Shown piece by piece: positions 1 through 12,059 of a DNA stretch of 64,000 nt; position 1 is the stretch's first letter, and each line of letters opens with the position of its first letter. Origin of the DNA: Aristolochia californica (taxonomy: Eukaryota > Streptophyta > Magnoliopsida > Piperales > Aristolochiaceae); the NCBI GenBank assembly GCA_029961685.1, contig JARWKL010000005.1, positions 15,342,164 through 15,406,163 of the forward strand, written 5' to 3'. The notes beneath the pieces were generated by a model. The model was not told the DNA's origin and made no database searches. It was given only the letters and a program-made list of their open reading frames with translations. Made by a program: the position numbers and the translations under genes.

Positions 1-98
1 GGCTATATTTTTGTATCAAATGACTTATGGATTGCAATTCAACACTCGGTTAAAAATCCTCAGCCACCAATTTTTCCCGACGATTGCAATACCTGAGA

Positions 99-106
99 TA
101 TAAAAA
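99..106 (+). promoter_or_regulatory. TATA-like TATAAAAA box, one per monomer (first copy)
   Basis: GAGATATAAAAAC (A, B) or TAGATATAAAAACG (C) occurs about 100 bp into almost every monomer. It resembles an RNA polymerase II TATA box and could serve satellite transcription, but in such A+T-rich DNA a match of this length is expected by chance. The call rests only on the motif and its conservation. Confidence 0.2.
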
Positions 107-368
107 CTAAAAAGAGCTTACAATCCCTAAAAATTACAGACACTCTTTAGAATTATCTCTCCCTACAATTGTTCATTGTGCTTTTCCATTTTAGATGTGC
201 ACTTTTTTCTTAAATCAAAACTTTGACTTCTCGCTCTCCCTTCAGCCCGAAAACAAACAAGGCAAAAAGCTTACAACAAAATGAAAATTTTATAGTTGAT
301 GTATGGAAAAAGTTTAAAACAATAACAAATATAAATAAAGAAAATTTATTCACCCAACAGAAATGAAC

Positions 369-381
369 ACAAAAGTTTTGT
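369..381. other. Conserved dyad ACAAAAGTTTTGT (first copy)
   Basis: A perfect 6-bp inverted repeat around a central G. It returns in most monomers of all three types about 370 bp after the monomer start, and a close form persists in the inverted D monomers. Conservation across types suggests either constraint, such as protein binding, or simple inheritance from the ancestral monomer. Only this example is listed. Confidence 0.7.
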
Positions 382-475
382 TATCCTATTTTGGGAAATT
401 CCACTTGTTTAACCCTAATAGCTTGGAATTTTGCAAGAAAAAGATTTCATCCACAAATGTTTAAAAATGGATATG

Positions 476-490
476 CATGTTTGAAACATG
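476..490. other. A-specific dyad CATGTTTGAAACATG (first copy)
   Basis: A perfect inverted repeat with 7-bp arms around a single G, present in type A. In C it reads CATGCTTGAAACATG and in B CATGCCAGAAACATG, so the symmetry is imperfect or lost there. It is both a type marker and the strongest short palindrome in the monomer. Confidence 0.7.
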
Positions 491-634
491 TTAAAGATGC
501 AAATGAGCTATGGGTGCAAAGCTTTTAAAAAGAATTACAAACGCTCATTAAATTCTCAAGTGAACTTGCGGTGGGATATTTACCCGAGTCAAACATGCCA
601 TTATTTTGCCCATTTGCAAAAAGCTGACATAATT

Positions 635-648
635 AATCATAGATGATT
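635..648. other. Conserved dyad AATCATAGATGATT (first copy)
   Basis: A perfect inverted repeat with 6-bp arms and an AG spacer, about 30 bp before the monomer end. It is retained in nearly all A, B and C copies, even where the bases on either side differ by type. Confidence 0.7.
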
Positions 649-2700
649 GTAATGTGATTTATCATGACTAACGGGCTATATTTTTGTATGAAATGACTTA
701 TGGATTGCAATTCAACATTCAGTTAAAAATCCTCCGCAACCCATTTTTCCTGACAATTGCAAAACTTGAGATATAAAAACGAAAGGCGCTTACAATCCCT
801 AAAAATTACAGACACTCTTTGGAATTATCTCTCTCTACATATGTGCATTGTGCATTTACGCTTTAGATGTACACATTTTTCTAAAATCAAAACTTTCAGT
901 TTTTCGCTCTCCCTTCATCCCGTAAACAAAATAGGCAAATAGATCACAGCAAAATGAAAATTTCATAGTTGATGTACGGAAAAAGTTTAAAACAATAAAA
1001 AAGGTAAATGAAGAAAATTTATTCACACACCACAAATGAACACAAAAGTTTTGTTATCCAAGTTTGGGAAATTCTACTAGTCCAAAACTAATATCTTGGA
1101 ATTTTACATGAAGGAGATTTTTTCTACACATGTTTTAAAAATGGATATGCATGCCAGAAACATGTTAAAGATTCAAATGACCCGTGGATCCAATGCTTTT
1201 AATGAGAATAACAAACGCTCATTAACTTCTCAAGTGAACGTGCCGTGGGATATTTGCCCGAGTCTAACAAGCCATTATTTTGCCCATATTCAAAAAGTTC
1301 AGCTAACAATCATAGATGATTGTAATGTGATTAATCATGCATAACGGGCTATATTTTTGTGTGAAATGACTTATGGATTGCAATTCAACACAGTTAAAAA
1401 TCCTCCGCAACCCATTTTTCGCGACGATTGCAAAACCAGAAATATAAAAACGAAAAGGTGCTTACAATCCCTAAAAATTACAGACACTCTTTGGAATTAT
1501 CTCTCTCTACATATGTGCATTGTGCATTTCCGTTTTAGGAGTACACATTTTTCTTAAATCAAAACTTCGAGTTTTTCGCTCTCCCTACATCCCGTAAACA
1601 AAAAAGGCAAAGGCAAATAGATCACAGCAAAATGAAAATTTCATAGTTGATGTATGGAAATAGTTTAAAACAATAAAAAAAAGTAAATGAAGAAAATTTA
1701 TTCACACACCACAAATGAACATAAAGGTTTTGTTATCCAAGTTTGGGAAATTCCACTAGTCCAAAACTAATATCTTGAAATTTTACATGTAGGAGATTTT
1801 TTCTACACATGTTTTAAAAATGGATATGCATACCAAAAACATGGTAAAGATTCAAATGAGCTATCGATGCAAAGCTTTTAAAGAGAATAACAAACGCTCA
1901 TTAAATTCTCAAGTGGACGTGCGGTGGGATATTTGCCCGAGTCAAACAAGCCATTATTTTGCCCATATTCTAAAAGTTGAGCTAACAATCATAGATGATT
2001 GTAAAGTGATTTATCATGCGTAACTGGCTATATTTTTATAAGAGAGGACTTATGGATTTGAAGTCAACACTCAGTTAAAAATCGCCCGCCTCCCCCGTTT
2101 CACGACGATTGCAAAACCTTAGATATATAAACGAAAGAGTGCATACGATCCCTAAAACATACAAAAACTCTTTGGAAATATCTCTCTCTAAATTTGTGCA
2201 TTGTGCATTTCCATTTTAGATGTACACCTTTTTCTTAAATCAGAACTTTGAGTTTTCGCTCTCCCTTCATCCCGTAAGCAAAAAAGGCAAAAAAGATCAC
2301 AACAAAATAAAAATTTTATAGTTGATGTGTGGAAAATATTTAAAATAATAACTCATGTAAATAAAAAATATATATTCACCCACCACAAATGAACACAAAA
2401 TTTTTGTTATCCAAGTTTGGGAAATTCCATTAGTCCAACCCTATTAAGCTTGGAATTTTACATGAAGGAGATTTTTTCTACACATGTTTTAAAAATGGAT
2501 ATGCATGGTTGAAACATGTTAAAGATTGAAATGACCTATGGATCCAACGCTTTTAAAGAGAATAACAAACGCTCATTAAATTCTCAAGTGAACGTGCGGT
2601 GGGATATTTACCCGAGTCTAACAAGTCATTATTTTGCCCATTTTCAAAAATTTAATCTAACAATCATAGATGATTGTAAAGTGATTTATCATGCGTAATG

Positions 2701-4688
2701 GGCTATATTTTTGTATGTAATGACTTATGGATTGCAATTCAACACTCAGTTAAAAATCCTCTGCCACCAATTTTTCCCGACGACTGCAAAACCTGAGATA
2801 TAAAAATTAAAAAGAGCTTACAATCCCTAAAAATTATAGACACTCTTTGGAATTATCCCTCCCTACAATTGTTCATTGTCCTTTTCCATTTTAGATGTAC
2901 ACTTTTTTCTTAAATCAAAACTTTGACATTTCGCTCTCCCTTCATCCCGAAAACAAACAAGGCAAAAACTTACAAGAAAAGGAAAATATTATAGTTAATG
3001 TATGGAAATTTTTTTAAAAAATAACAAATAAATAAAGAAAATTTATTCACGCAACACAAATGAACACAAAAGTTTTGTTATCCAATTTTGGGAAATTCCA
3101 CTAGTTTAACCCTAATAGTTTGGAATTTTGCAAGAAAGAGATTTCATCCACACATGTTTTAAAAATGGATATGCGTGTTTGAAACATGTTAAAAATGCAA
3201 ATGAGCTATGGATGCAAAAATTTTAAAGATAATAACAAACGCTGATTAAATTCTTAAGTGAACTTGCGCTGGGATATTTACCCGAGTAAAACATGCCATT
3301 ATTTTGCCCATTTGCAAAAAGCTGACATGATTAATCATAGACAATTGTAATGTGATTTATCATGCGTAATGGGCTATATTTTTTTATGAATTGACTTATG
3401 GATTGCAATTCAACACTCAGTTAAAAATCCTCCGCAACCCATTTTTCCCGACGATTGCAAAACCTGAGGTATAAAAACGAAAAGGTGCTTACAATCCCTA
3501 AAAATTACAGACACTCTTCGGAATTATCTCTCTCTACATATGTGCATTGTGCATTTCCGTTTTAGATGTACACATTTTTCTTAAATCAAAACATCGAGTT
3601 TTTTGCTCTCCCATCATCCCGTAAACAAAAAAGCGAAATAGATCACAGCAAAATGAAAATTTCATAGTTGATGTACGGAAAAAGTTTAAAACAATAAAAA
3701 AAGTAAATGAAGAAAATTTATTCACAGACCACAAATGAAGATAAAAGTTTAGTTATCCAAGTTTGGGAAATTCCACTAGTCCAAAACTAATATCTTGGAA
3801 TTTTACATGAAGGAGATTTTTTCTACACATGTTCTAAAAATGGATATGCATGCCAGAAACATGTTAAAGATTCAAATGAGCTATCGATGCAAAGCTTTTA
3901 AAGAGAATAAGAAATGCTCATTAAATTTTCAAGTGAACGTGCGGTGGGATATTTGCCCGTGTCAAACAAGCCATTATTTTGCCCATATTCAAAAGGTTGA
4001 GTTAAAAATCGTAGATGATTGTAAAGTGATTTGTCATGCGTAACGGGCTATATTTTTGTAAGAAAGGACTTATGGATTTGAAGTCAACACTCAGTTAAAA
4101 ATCGCCCGCCTCCCCCGTTTCTCGACGATTGCAAAACCTTAGATATATAAACGAAAGAGTGCATACGATCCCTAAAACATACAGACACTCTAACATATCC
4201 ATTTTAGATGTACACTTCTTTCTTAAATCAGAACTTTGAGTTTTCGCTCTCCCTTCATCCCGTAAACAAAAATGGCAAAAAAGATCACAACCAAATAAAA
4301 ATTTTATAGTTGATGTGTGGAAAATATTTAAAATAATAACTAATGTAAATAAAAAATATCTATTCACATACCACAAATGAACACAAAAAATGTTTTATCC
4401 AAGTTTGGGAAATTCCATTAGTCCAACCCTATTAAGCTTGGTATTTTACATGAAGGAGATTTTTTCTACACATGTTTTAAAAATGGATATGCATGCTTGA
4501 AACATGTTAAAGATTGAAATCACCTATGGATCCAAAGGTTTTAAAGAGAATAACAAACGCTCATTAAATTCTGAAGTGAACGTGCGGTGGGATATTTACC
4601 CGAGTCTAACAAGTCATTATTTTGCCCATTTTCAAAAATTTAATCTAACAATCATAGATGATTGTAAAGTAATTTATCATGCGTAATG
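2701..4688 (+). repeat. HOR unit A-B-C, C with 32-bp deletion
   Basis: Monomers: A 2701-3371, B 3372-4045, C 4046-4688. In C, ACAGACACTC runs straight into TAACATATCCATTTTAGATG near 4,190, removing about 32 bp that normally reads through the AAATATCTCTCTCTAC segment. This accounts for the 643-bp length. Confidence 0.85.
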
Positions 4689-6680
4689 GGCTATTTTTTG
4701 CATGAAATGACTTATGGATTGCAATTCAACACTCAGTTAAAAATCCTCTTCCACCAATTTTTCCTGACGATTGCAAAACCTGAGAAATAAAAACTAAAAA
4801 GAGCGTACAATCCCTAAAAATTACAGACACTCTTTGGAATTATCTCTCCCTACAATTGTGCATTGTCCTTTTCCATTTTAGATGTACACTTTTTTCTTAA
4901 ATCAAAACTTTGACTTTTCGCTCTCCCTACATCCCGAAAACAAACAAGGCAAAAAGCTTACAACAAAAGGAAAATTTTATAGTTAATGTATGAAAAAAAA
5001 TTAAAACATTAAAAAATATAAATAAAGAAAATTTATTCACCCAACACAAATGAGCACAAAAGTTTTGTTATCCAATTTTGGGAAATTCCACTAGTTTAAC
5101 CCTAATAGCTTGGAATTTTGCAAGAAAGAGATTTCATCCACACATGTTTTAAAAATGGATATGCGTGTTTGAAACATGTTAAAGATGCAAATGAGCTACG
5201 GATGCAAAGCTTTTAAAGAGAATAACAAACGCTCATTAAATTCTCAAGTGAACTTGCGGTGGGATATTTACCCGAGCCAAACATGCAATTATTTTGCCCA
5301 TTTGCAAAAAGCTGACATAATTAATCATAAATGATTGTAATGTGATTTATCATGCGTAACGGGCTATATTTTTGTATGAAATGACTAATCGATTGCAATT
5401 CAACACTTAGTTAAAAATCCTCCGCAACCCATTTTTCATGACGATTGCAAAACCTGAGATATAAAAACGAAAAGGTGCTTACAATCCCTAAAAATTAAAG
5501 ACACTCTTTGGAATTATCTCTCTCTACATATGTACATTGTGCATTTCCGTTTTAGATGTACACATTTTTCTTAAATCAAAACATCGTGTTTTTCGCACTC
5601 CCTTCATCCCGTCAACAAAAAAGGCAAATAGATCACAGCAAAATGAAAATTTCATAGTTGATGTACAGAAAAAGTTTAAAATAATAAAAAAAGTAAATGA
5701 AGAAAATTTATTCACACACCGCAGATGAACACAAATTTTTTGTTAAACAAGTTTGGGAAATTTCACTAGTCCAAAACTAATATCTTGGAATTTTACATGA
5801 AGGAGATTTTTTCTACACATGTTTTAAAAATGGATAAGCATGCCAGAAACATGTTAAAGATTCAAATGACCTATGGATCCAAAGCTTTTAAAGAGAATAA
5901 CAAACGCTCATTAAATTCTCAAGTGAATGTGCGGTGGGATATTTGCCCGTGTCAAACAAGCCATTATTTTGCCCATATTCAAAAAGTTGAGCTAATAATC
6001 ATAGATGATTGTAAAGTGATTTGTCATGCGTAACAGGCTATATTTTTGTATGAAATGACTTAGGGATTTGAAGTCAATTTCCCGACGATTGCAAAACCTT
6101 AGATATAAAAACGAAAGAGTGCATACGATCCCTATAACATAAAGACACTCTTTGGAAATATCTCTCTCTACATTTGTGCACTGTGCCTTTCCATTTTAGA
6201 TGTACACTTTTTTCTTAAATCAGAACTTTGAGTTTTCACTCCCCCTTCATCCAGTAAACAAAAAAGGAAGAAAAGATCGCAACAAAATGAAAATTTTATA
6301 GTTGATGTGTGCAAAATATTTAAAATAATAACTAATGTAAATAAAAAATATCTATTCACACACCACAAATGAACACAAAAGTTTTGTTATCCAAGTTTGG
6401 GAAATTCCATTAGTCCAACCCTATTAAGCTTGGAATTTTACATGAAGGAAATTTTTTCTACACATGTGTTTAAAATGGATATGCATGCTTGAAACTCTTT
6501 AAAGATTCAAATGACCTATGGATCCAAAGGTTTTAAAGAGAAAAAAAAATGCTCATTAAATTCTTAAGTGAACGTGCGGCGGGATATTTACCCGAGTCTA
6601 ACAAGTCATTATTTTGCCCATTTTCAAAAATTTGATCTGACAATCATAGATGATTGTAAAGTGATTTATCATGAATAATG
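4689..6680 (+). repeat. HOR unit A-B-C, C with ~31-bp deletion
   Basis: Monomers: A 4689-5361, B 5362-6035, C 6036-6680. Near 6,076 GAAGTCAA joins TTTCCCGACG, so C has lost the diagnostic C-rich GCCCGCCTCCCCCG segment; its type is still clear from AAACCTTAG and the CCAACCCTATTAAGCTTGG box. Confidence 0.84.
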
Positions 6681-8697
6681 GGTTGTATGAAATGACTTAT
6701 GGATTGCAATTCAACACTCAATTAAAAATCCTCTGCCACCAATTTTTCCCGATGATAGCAAAACCTGAGATATAAAAACTAAAAATAGCTTACAATCCCT
6801 AAATATTATTGACACTCTTTGGAATTATCTCTCCCTACAATTGTGCATTGTGCTTTTCCATTTTAGATGTACACGTTTTTCTTAAATCAAAACTTTGACT
6901 TTTCGCTATCGCTTCATCCCGAAAACAAACAAGGCAAAAGGCTTACAACAAAATGAAAATTTTATAGTTGATGTATGGAAAAAATTTAAAACAATAACAA
7001 ATATAAATAAAGAAAATTTATTCTCCCAACGCAAATGAACACAAAAGTTTTGTTATCCAATTATGGGAAATTCCACTAGTTTAACCCTAATAGCTTGGAA
7101 TTTTGCAAGAAAGAGATTTCATCCACACATGTTTTAGAAATGGATATGCATGTTTGAAACATGTTAAACATGCAAATGATCTATGGATGCAAAGCTTTCA
7201 AAGGGAATAAAAAACGCTCATTAAATTCTCAAGTGAACTTGCGGTGGGATATTTACCTGAGTCAAACATGCCATTATTTTGCCCATTTGCAAAAAGCTGA
7301 CATAATTAATAATAGATGATTGTAATGTGATTTATCATGCATAACGGGCTATATTTTTGTATGAAATGACTTATGGATTGCAATTCAACACTCAATTAAA
7401 AATCCTCCGCAACCCATTTTTCCCGACGATTGCAAAACCTGAGATATAAAAATGAAAAGGTGCTTGGAATCCCTAAAAATTACAACCACTCTTTGGAATT
7501 ATCTCACTCTACTTATGTGCATTGTGCATTTCCATTTTAGATCTACACATTTTTCTTAAATCAAAACTTCGAGTTTTTCGCTCTCCCTTCATCCCGTAAA
7601 CTAAAAAGGCAAATAGATCACAACAAAAAGAAAATTTCATAGTTGATGTACGGAAAAAGTTTAAAACAATAAAAAAATTAAATTAAGAAAATTTATTCAC
7701 ACACCACAAATGAACACAAAAGTTTTGTTATCCAAATTTGGGAAATTCCACTAGTCCAAAACTCATATCTTGGAATTTTACATAAAGGAGATTTTTTCTA
7801 CACATGTTTTAAAAATGGATATGCATGCTAGAAGCATGTTAAAGATTCAAATGACCTATGGATCCAATGCTTTTAAAGAGAATAACAAACGCTCATTAAA
7901 TTCTCAAGTGAACGTGCGGTGGGATATTTGCCCGAGTTAAACAAGCCATTATTTTGCCCATATTCGAAGAGTTGAGCTAACAATCATAGATGATTGTAAA
8001 GTGATTTGTCATTTGTAACGGGCTATATTTTTGTAAGAAATTACTTATGGATTTGAACTCAACACTCAGTTAAAAATCGCCCGCCTCCCCCGTTGCCCGA
8101 CGATTGCAAAACCTTAGATATAAAAACGAAAAAGTACCTACGATCCCTAAAACATACAGACAATCTTTGGAAATATCTCTCTCGACATTTGTGCATTGTG
8201 CATTTCCATGTTGGATGTACACTTTTTTCTTAAATCGGAACTTTGAGTTTTCACTCACCCTTCATCCCGTAAAAACACAAAAGGCAGAAAAGATCACAAC
8301 AAAATAAAAATTTTATAGTGGATGTGTGGAAAATATTTAAAATAATATCTAATGTAAATAAATAATATCTATTCACACACCACAAATGTACACAAAAGTT
8401 TGGTTATCCAAGTTTAAGAAATTCCATTAGTCCAACCCTATTAAGCTTGGAATTTTACATGAAGGAGATTTTTTCTACACATGTTTTAACAATGGATATG
8501 AATGCTTGAAACATGTTAAAGATTCAAATTACCTATGGATCCAAAACTTTTAAAGAGAATAACAAACGCTCATTAAATTCTCAAGTGAATGTGCGGTGGG
8601 ATATTTACCCGAGGCTAACAAGTTATTGCTTTACCCATTTTCAAAATTTTGATCTCACAATCGTAGATGATTGTAAAGTTATTTACCATGCGTAACT
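6681..8697 (+). repeat. HOR unit A-B-C
   Basis: Monomers: A 6681-7346, B 7347-8020, C 8021-8697. The start of A has lost about 9 bp of its CTATATTTT box (ATGGGTTGTATGAAATG near 6,679). The order is otherwise canonical. Confidence 0.87.
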
Positions 8698-10723
8698 GGC
8701 TATTTTTTTTGTATGAAATGACTTAGGGATTGCTATTCAACACTCAGTTAAAAATCCTCTGCCACCATTTTTTCCCGACAATTCCAAAACCTGAGATATA
8801 AAAACTAAAAAGAGCTTACAATCACTAAAAATTACAGACACTCTTTGGAATTATCTCTCCCTACAATTGTGCATTGTGCTTTTCCATTTTAGATGTACAC
8901 TTTTTTCTTAAATCAAAACTTTGACTTTTCGCTCTGCCTTCATTCTGAAAACAAACAAGGCGAAAAGCTTACAAAAAAATGAAAATTTTATAGTTAATGT
9001 TAGGAAAAAATTTAAAAAAATAAAAAATATAAATAAAGAAAATTTATTCACCCAACACAAATGAACACAAAAGTTTTGTTATCCAATTTTGGGAAATTCC
9101 ACTAGTTTAACCCTAATAGCTTTGAATTTTGCAAGAAATAGATTTCATCCACACTTGTTTTAAAAATGGATATGTGTGTTTGAAACATGTTAAAGATGCA
9201 AATGATCTATGGATGCAGAGCTTTTAAAGAGAATAACAAACGCTCATTAAATTCTCAAGTGAACTTGCGGTGGGATATTTACCGGAGTCAAACATGCAAT
9301 TATTTTGCCCATTTGCAAAATGCTGACATAATTAATCATAGATGATTGTAATGTGATTTATCATGCATAATGGGCTATATTTTTGTATGAAATGACTTAT
9401 GGATTGCAATTCAACACTCAGTTAAAATTCCTCTGCCACCCATTTTTCCTAACGATTGCAAAACTTGAGATATAAAAACCAAAAGGTGCTTACAATCCCT
9501 AAAAATTACAGGCACTCTTTGGAATTATCCCTCTCTACATATGCGCATTGTGCATTTCCGTTTTAGATGTACACATTTTTATTAAATCAAAACTTCGAGT
9601 TTTTCGCTCTCCCTTCATCCCGTAAACAATAAAGGCAAATAGAGCACAGCAAAATGAAAATTTCATAGTTGATGTACGGAAAAAGTTTAAAACAATAAAA
9701 ACAGTAAATGAAGAAAATTTATTCACACACCACAAATGAACACAAAACTTTTGTTATCCAAGTTTGGGAAATTCCACGAGTCCAAAACTAATATCTTGGA
9801 ATTTTACATGAAGGAGATTTTTTCTACACATGTTTTAAAAATGGATATGCATGCCAGAAACAAGTGTTAAAGATTCAAATGACCTATGGATCCAAATTTT
9901 TTAAAGTGAATAAAAAACTCTCATGAAATTCTCGACTGAACGTGCGGTGGGATATTTGCCCGAGTCAAACAAACCATTATTTCGCCCATATTCAAAAAGT
10001 TGAGCTAGCAATCATAGATGATTGTAAAGTTATTTGTCATGCGTAATGGGCTATATTTTTGTAAGAAATGACTTATGGATTTGAAGTCAACACTAAGTTA
10101 AAAATTGCCCGCCTCCCCCGTTTCCCGACTATTGCAAAACCTTAGATATAAAAACGAAAAAGTGCATACGATCCCTAAAACATACGGACACTCTTTGGAA
10201 ATATCCCTCTCTACATTTGTGCATTGTGCATTTCCATTTGAGATGTACCCTTTTTTCTTAAATCAGAACTTTGAGTTTTCGCTCCCCGTTCATCCCGTAA
10301 ACAAAAAAGGCAGAAAAGATCACAACAAAATAAAAAATTTATAGTTGATGTGTGCAAAATATTTAAAATAATAACTAATGTAAATAAAAAATATGTATTC
10401 ACACAACACAAATGAACACAAAACTTTTGTTATCCAAGTTTGGGAAATTCCATTTGTCCAACCCTATTAAGCTTGGAATTTTACATGATGGAGATTTTTT
10501 CTACACCTGTTTTAAAAATGGATATGCATGCTTGAAACATGTTAAAGATTCAAATGAACTATGGATCCAAAGCTTTTAAAGAGAATAACAAACGCTCATT
10601 AAACTCTCAAGTGAACGTGCGGGAGGATATTTACCCGAGTCTAACTAGTCATTATTTTGCCCATTTTCAAAAATTTGATCTAACAATCATAGATGATTGT
10701 AAAGTGATTTATCATGTGTAACG
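8698..10723 (+). repeat. HOR unit A-B-C
   Basis: Monomers: A 8698-9372, B 9373-10048, C 10049-10723. B begins with an A-like CTCTGCCACCCATTTTT and carries the private variants TTTTTATTAAATC and CAGAAACAAGTGTTAAAG, which return in the B at 12,733. C carries GATGTGTGCAAAATATTT, which returns in the C at 13,409. Confidence 0.87.
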
Positions 10724-12059
10724 GGCTATATTTTTGTATGAAATGACTTATGGATTGCGAGTCAACACTCAGTTAAAAATCCTCTGCTACCAATTTTTCT
10801 CGACGATTGCAAAACCTGAGATATAAAAACAAATAAGAGCTTACAATCCCTAAAAATTACAAACACTCTTTGGAATTATCTCTCCCTACAATTGTGCACT
10901 GTGCTTTTCCATTTTAGATGTACACATTTTTCATAAATCAAAAATTTGACTTTTCGCTCTCCCTTCATCTCGAAAACAAACAAGGCAAAAAGCTTACAAC
11001 AAAATGAAAATTTTATTGTTGATGGATGGAAAAAAATTAAAACAATAAAAAATGGAAAGAAAGTAAATTTATTCAGATAACACAAATGAACACAAAACTT
11101 TCGTTATCCAAGTTTGGGAAATTCCACTAGTTTAACCCTAATAGCTTGGAATTTAGGAAGAAAGAGAATGTTTTAAAAATGGATATGCATGTTTGAAACG
11201 TGTTAAAGATGCAATTGAGCTATGGATGCAAAGCATTTACAAAGAATAACAAACGCTCATTAAATTCATAAGTGAACTTGCGGTGAGATATTTACCCGAG
11301 TCAAACATGCCATTATTTTGCCCATTTGAAAAAAGCTGACATAATAATCATAGATGATTGTAATATGATTTATCATGCGAAATGGGATATATTTTTGTAT
11401 GAAATGATTTATGGATTCCAATTCAACACTCAGTTAAAAATCCTCCGCAACCCATTTTTCCTGAAAATTGCTAAACCTGAGATATAAAAACGAAAAGGTG
11501 CTTACAATCCCTAAAAATTACAGACACTCTTTGGAATTATCTCTCTCTACATTTGTTCATTGTGAATTTCCATTTTAGATGTACACTTTTTTCTTAAATC
11601 AGAACTTTGAGTTTTCGCTCCCCCTTCATCCCATAAACAAAAAAGGCAGAAAAGATCACAACAAAATAAAAAATTTATAAGTGAGGTGTGGAAAATATTT
11701 AAAATAATAACTAATGTAAATAAAAAATATCTATTCACACACCACGAATGAACACAAAAGTTTTGTTATCCAAGTTTGGGAAATTCCATTAGTCCAACCC
11801 TATTAAGCTTGCAATTTTACATGAAGGAGATTATTTCTACACATGTTTTAAAAATGGATATGCATGCTTCAAACATGTTAAAGATTCAAATGACCTATGG
11901 ATCCAAAGCTTTTAAATAGAATAACAAACGCTAATTAAATTCTCAAGTGAACGTGCGGTTGGATATTTACCCGAGTCTAAGAAGTCATTATTTTGCCCAT
12001 TTTCAAAAATTTGATCTAACAATCATAGATGATTGTAAAGTGATTTATCATGCGTAACG
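10724..12059 (+). repeat. A followed by a B/C hybrid monomer
   Basis: A is 10724-11384, with a deletion near 11,168 that removes the ATTTCATCCACAC segment (AAGAAAGAG joins AATGTTTT). The next monomer, 11385-12059, starts as B (CTCCGCAACCC, GAAAAGGTGCTTAC) and from about 11,545 is C (CTACATTTGTTC, AAATCAGAACTTTGAG, CCAACCCTATTAAGCTTGC, GAGTCTAAGAAGTCATT). Its full length of 675 bp means the switch is in register, as expected for homologous exchange. Confidence 0.85.

Larger units (their letters stand above)
1..2700 (+). repeat. HOR block A-B-B-C with a B doublet
   Basis: Monomers: A 1-673, B 674-1346, B 1347-2025, C 2026-2700. Both middle monomers carry CCAAAACTAATATCTTG and the CGCAACCCATTTTT start, so one B is supernumerary. 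The second B has CAGTTAAAAATCC shortened near 1,391 (CAACACAGTT) and a small insertion duplicating GGCAAA near 1,606-1,617. The first base of the window falls on the phase chosen for monomer starts, which is coincidence. Confidence 0.85.

Noticed and set aside
1..2. The window start as a true array boundary.
   Set aside because: Base 1 coincides with my arbitrary monomer start, but the first monomer is an ordinary complete A, so the array almost certainly continues to the left.
9373..9500. An A/B hybrid at the start of the B monomer at 9,373 (CTCTGCCACCC).
   Set aside because: Only a couple of sites are A-like and several B copies vary here (for example 19,902 and 28,440), so point variation explains it.
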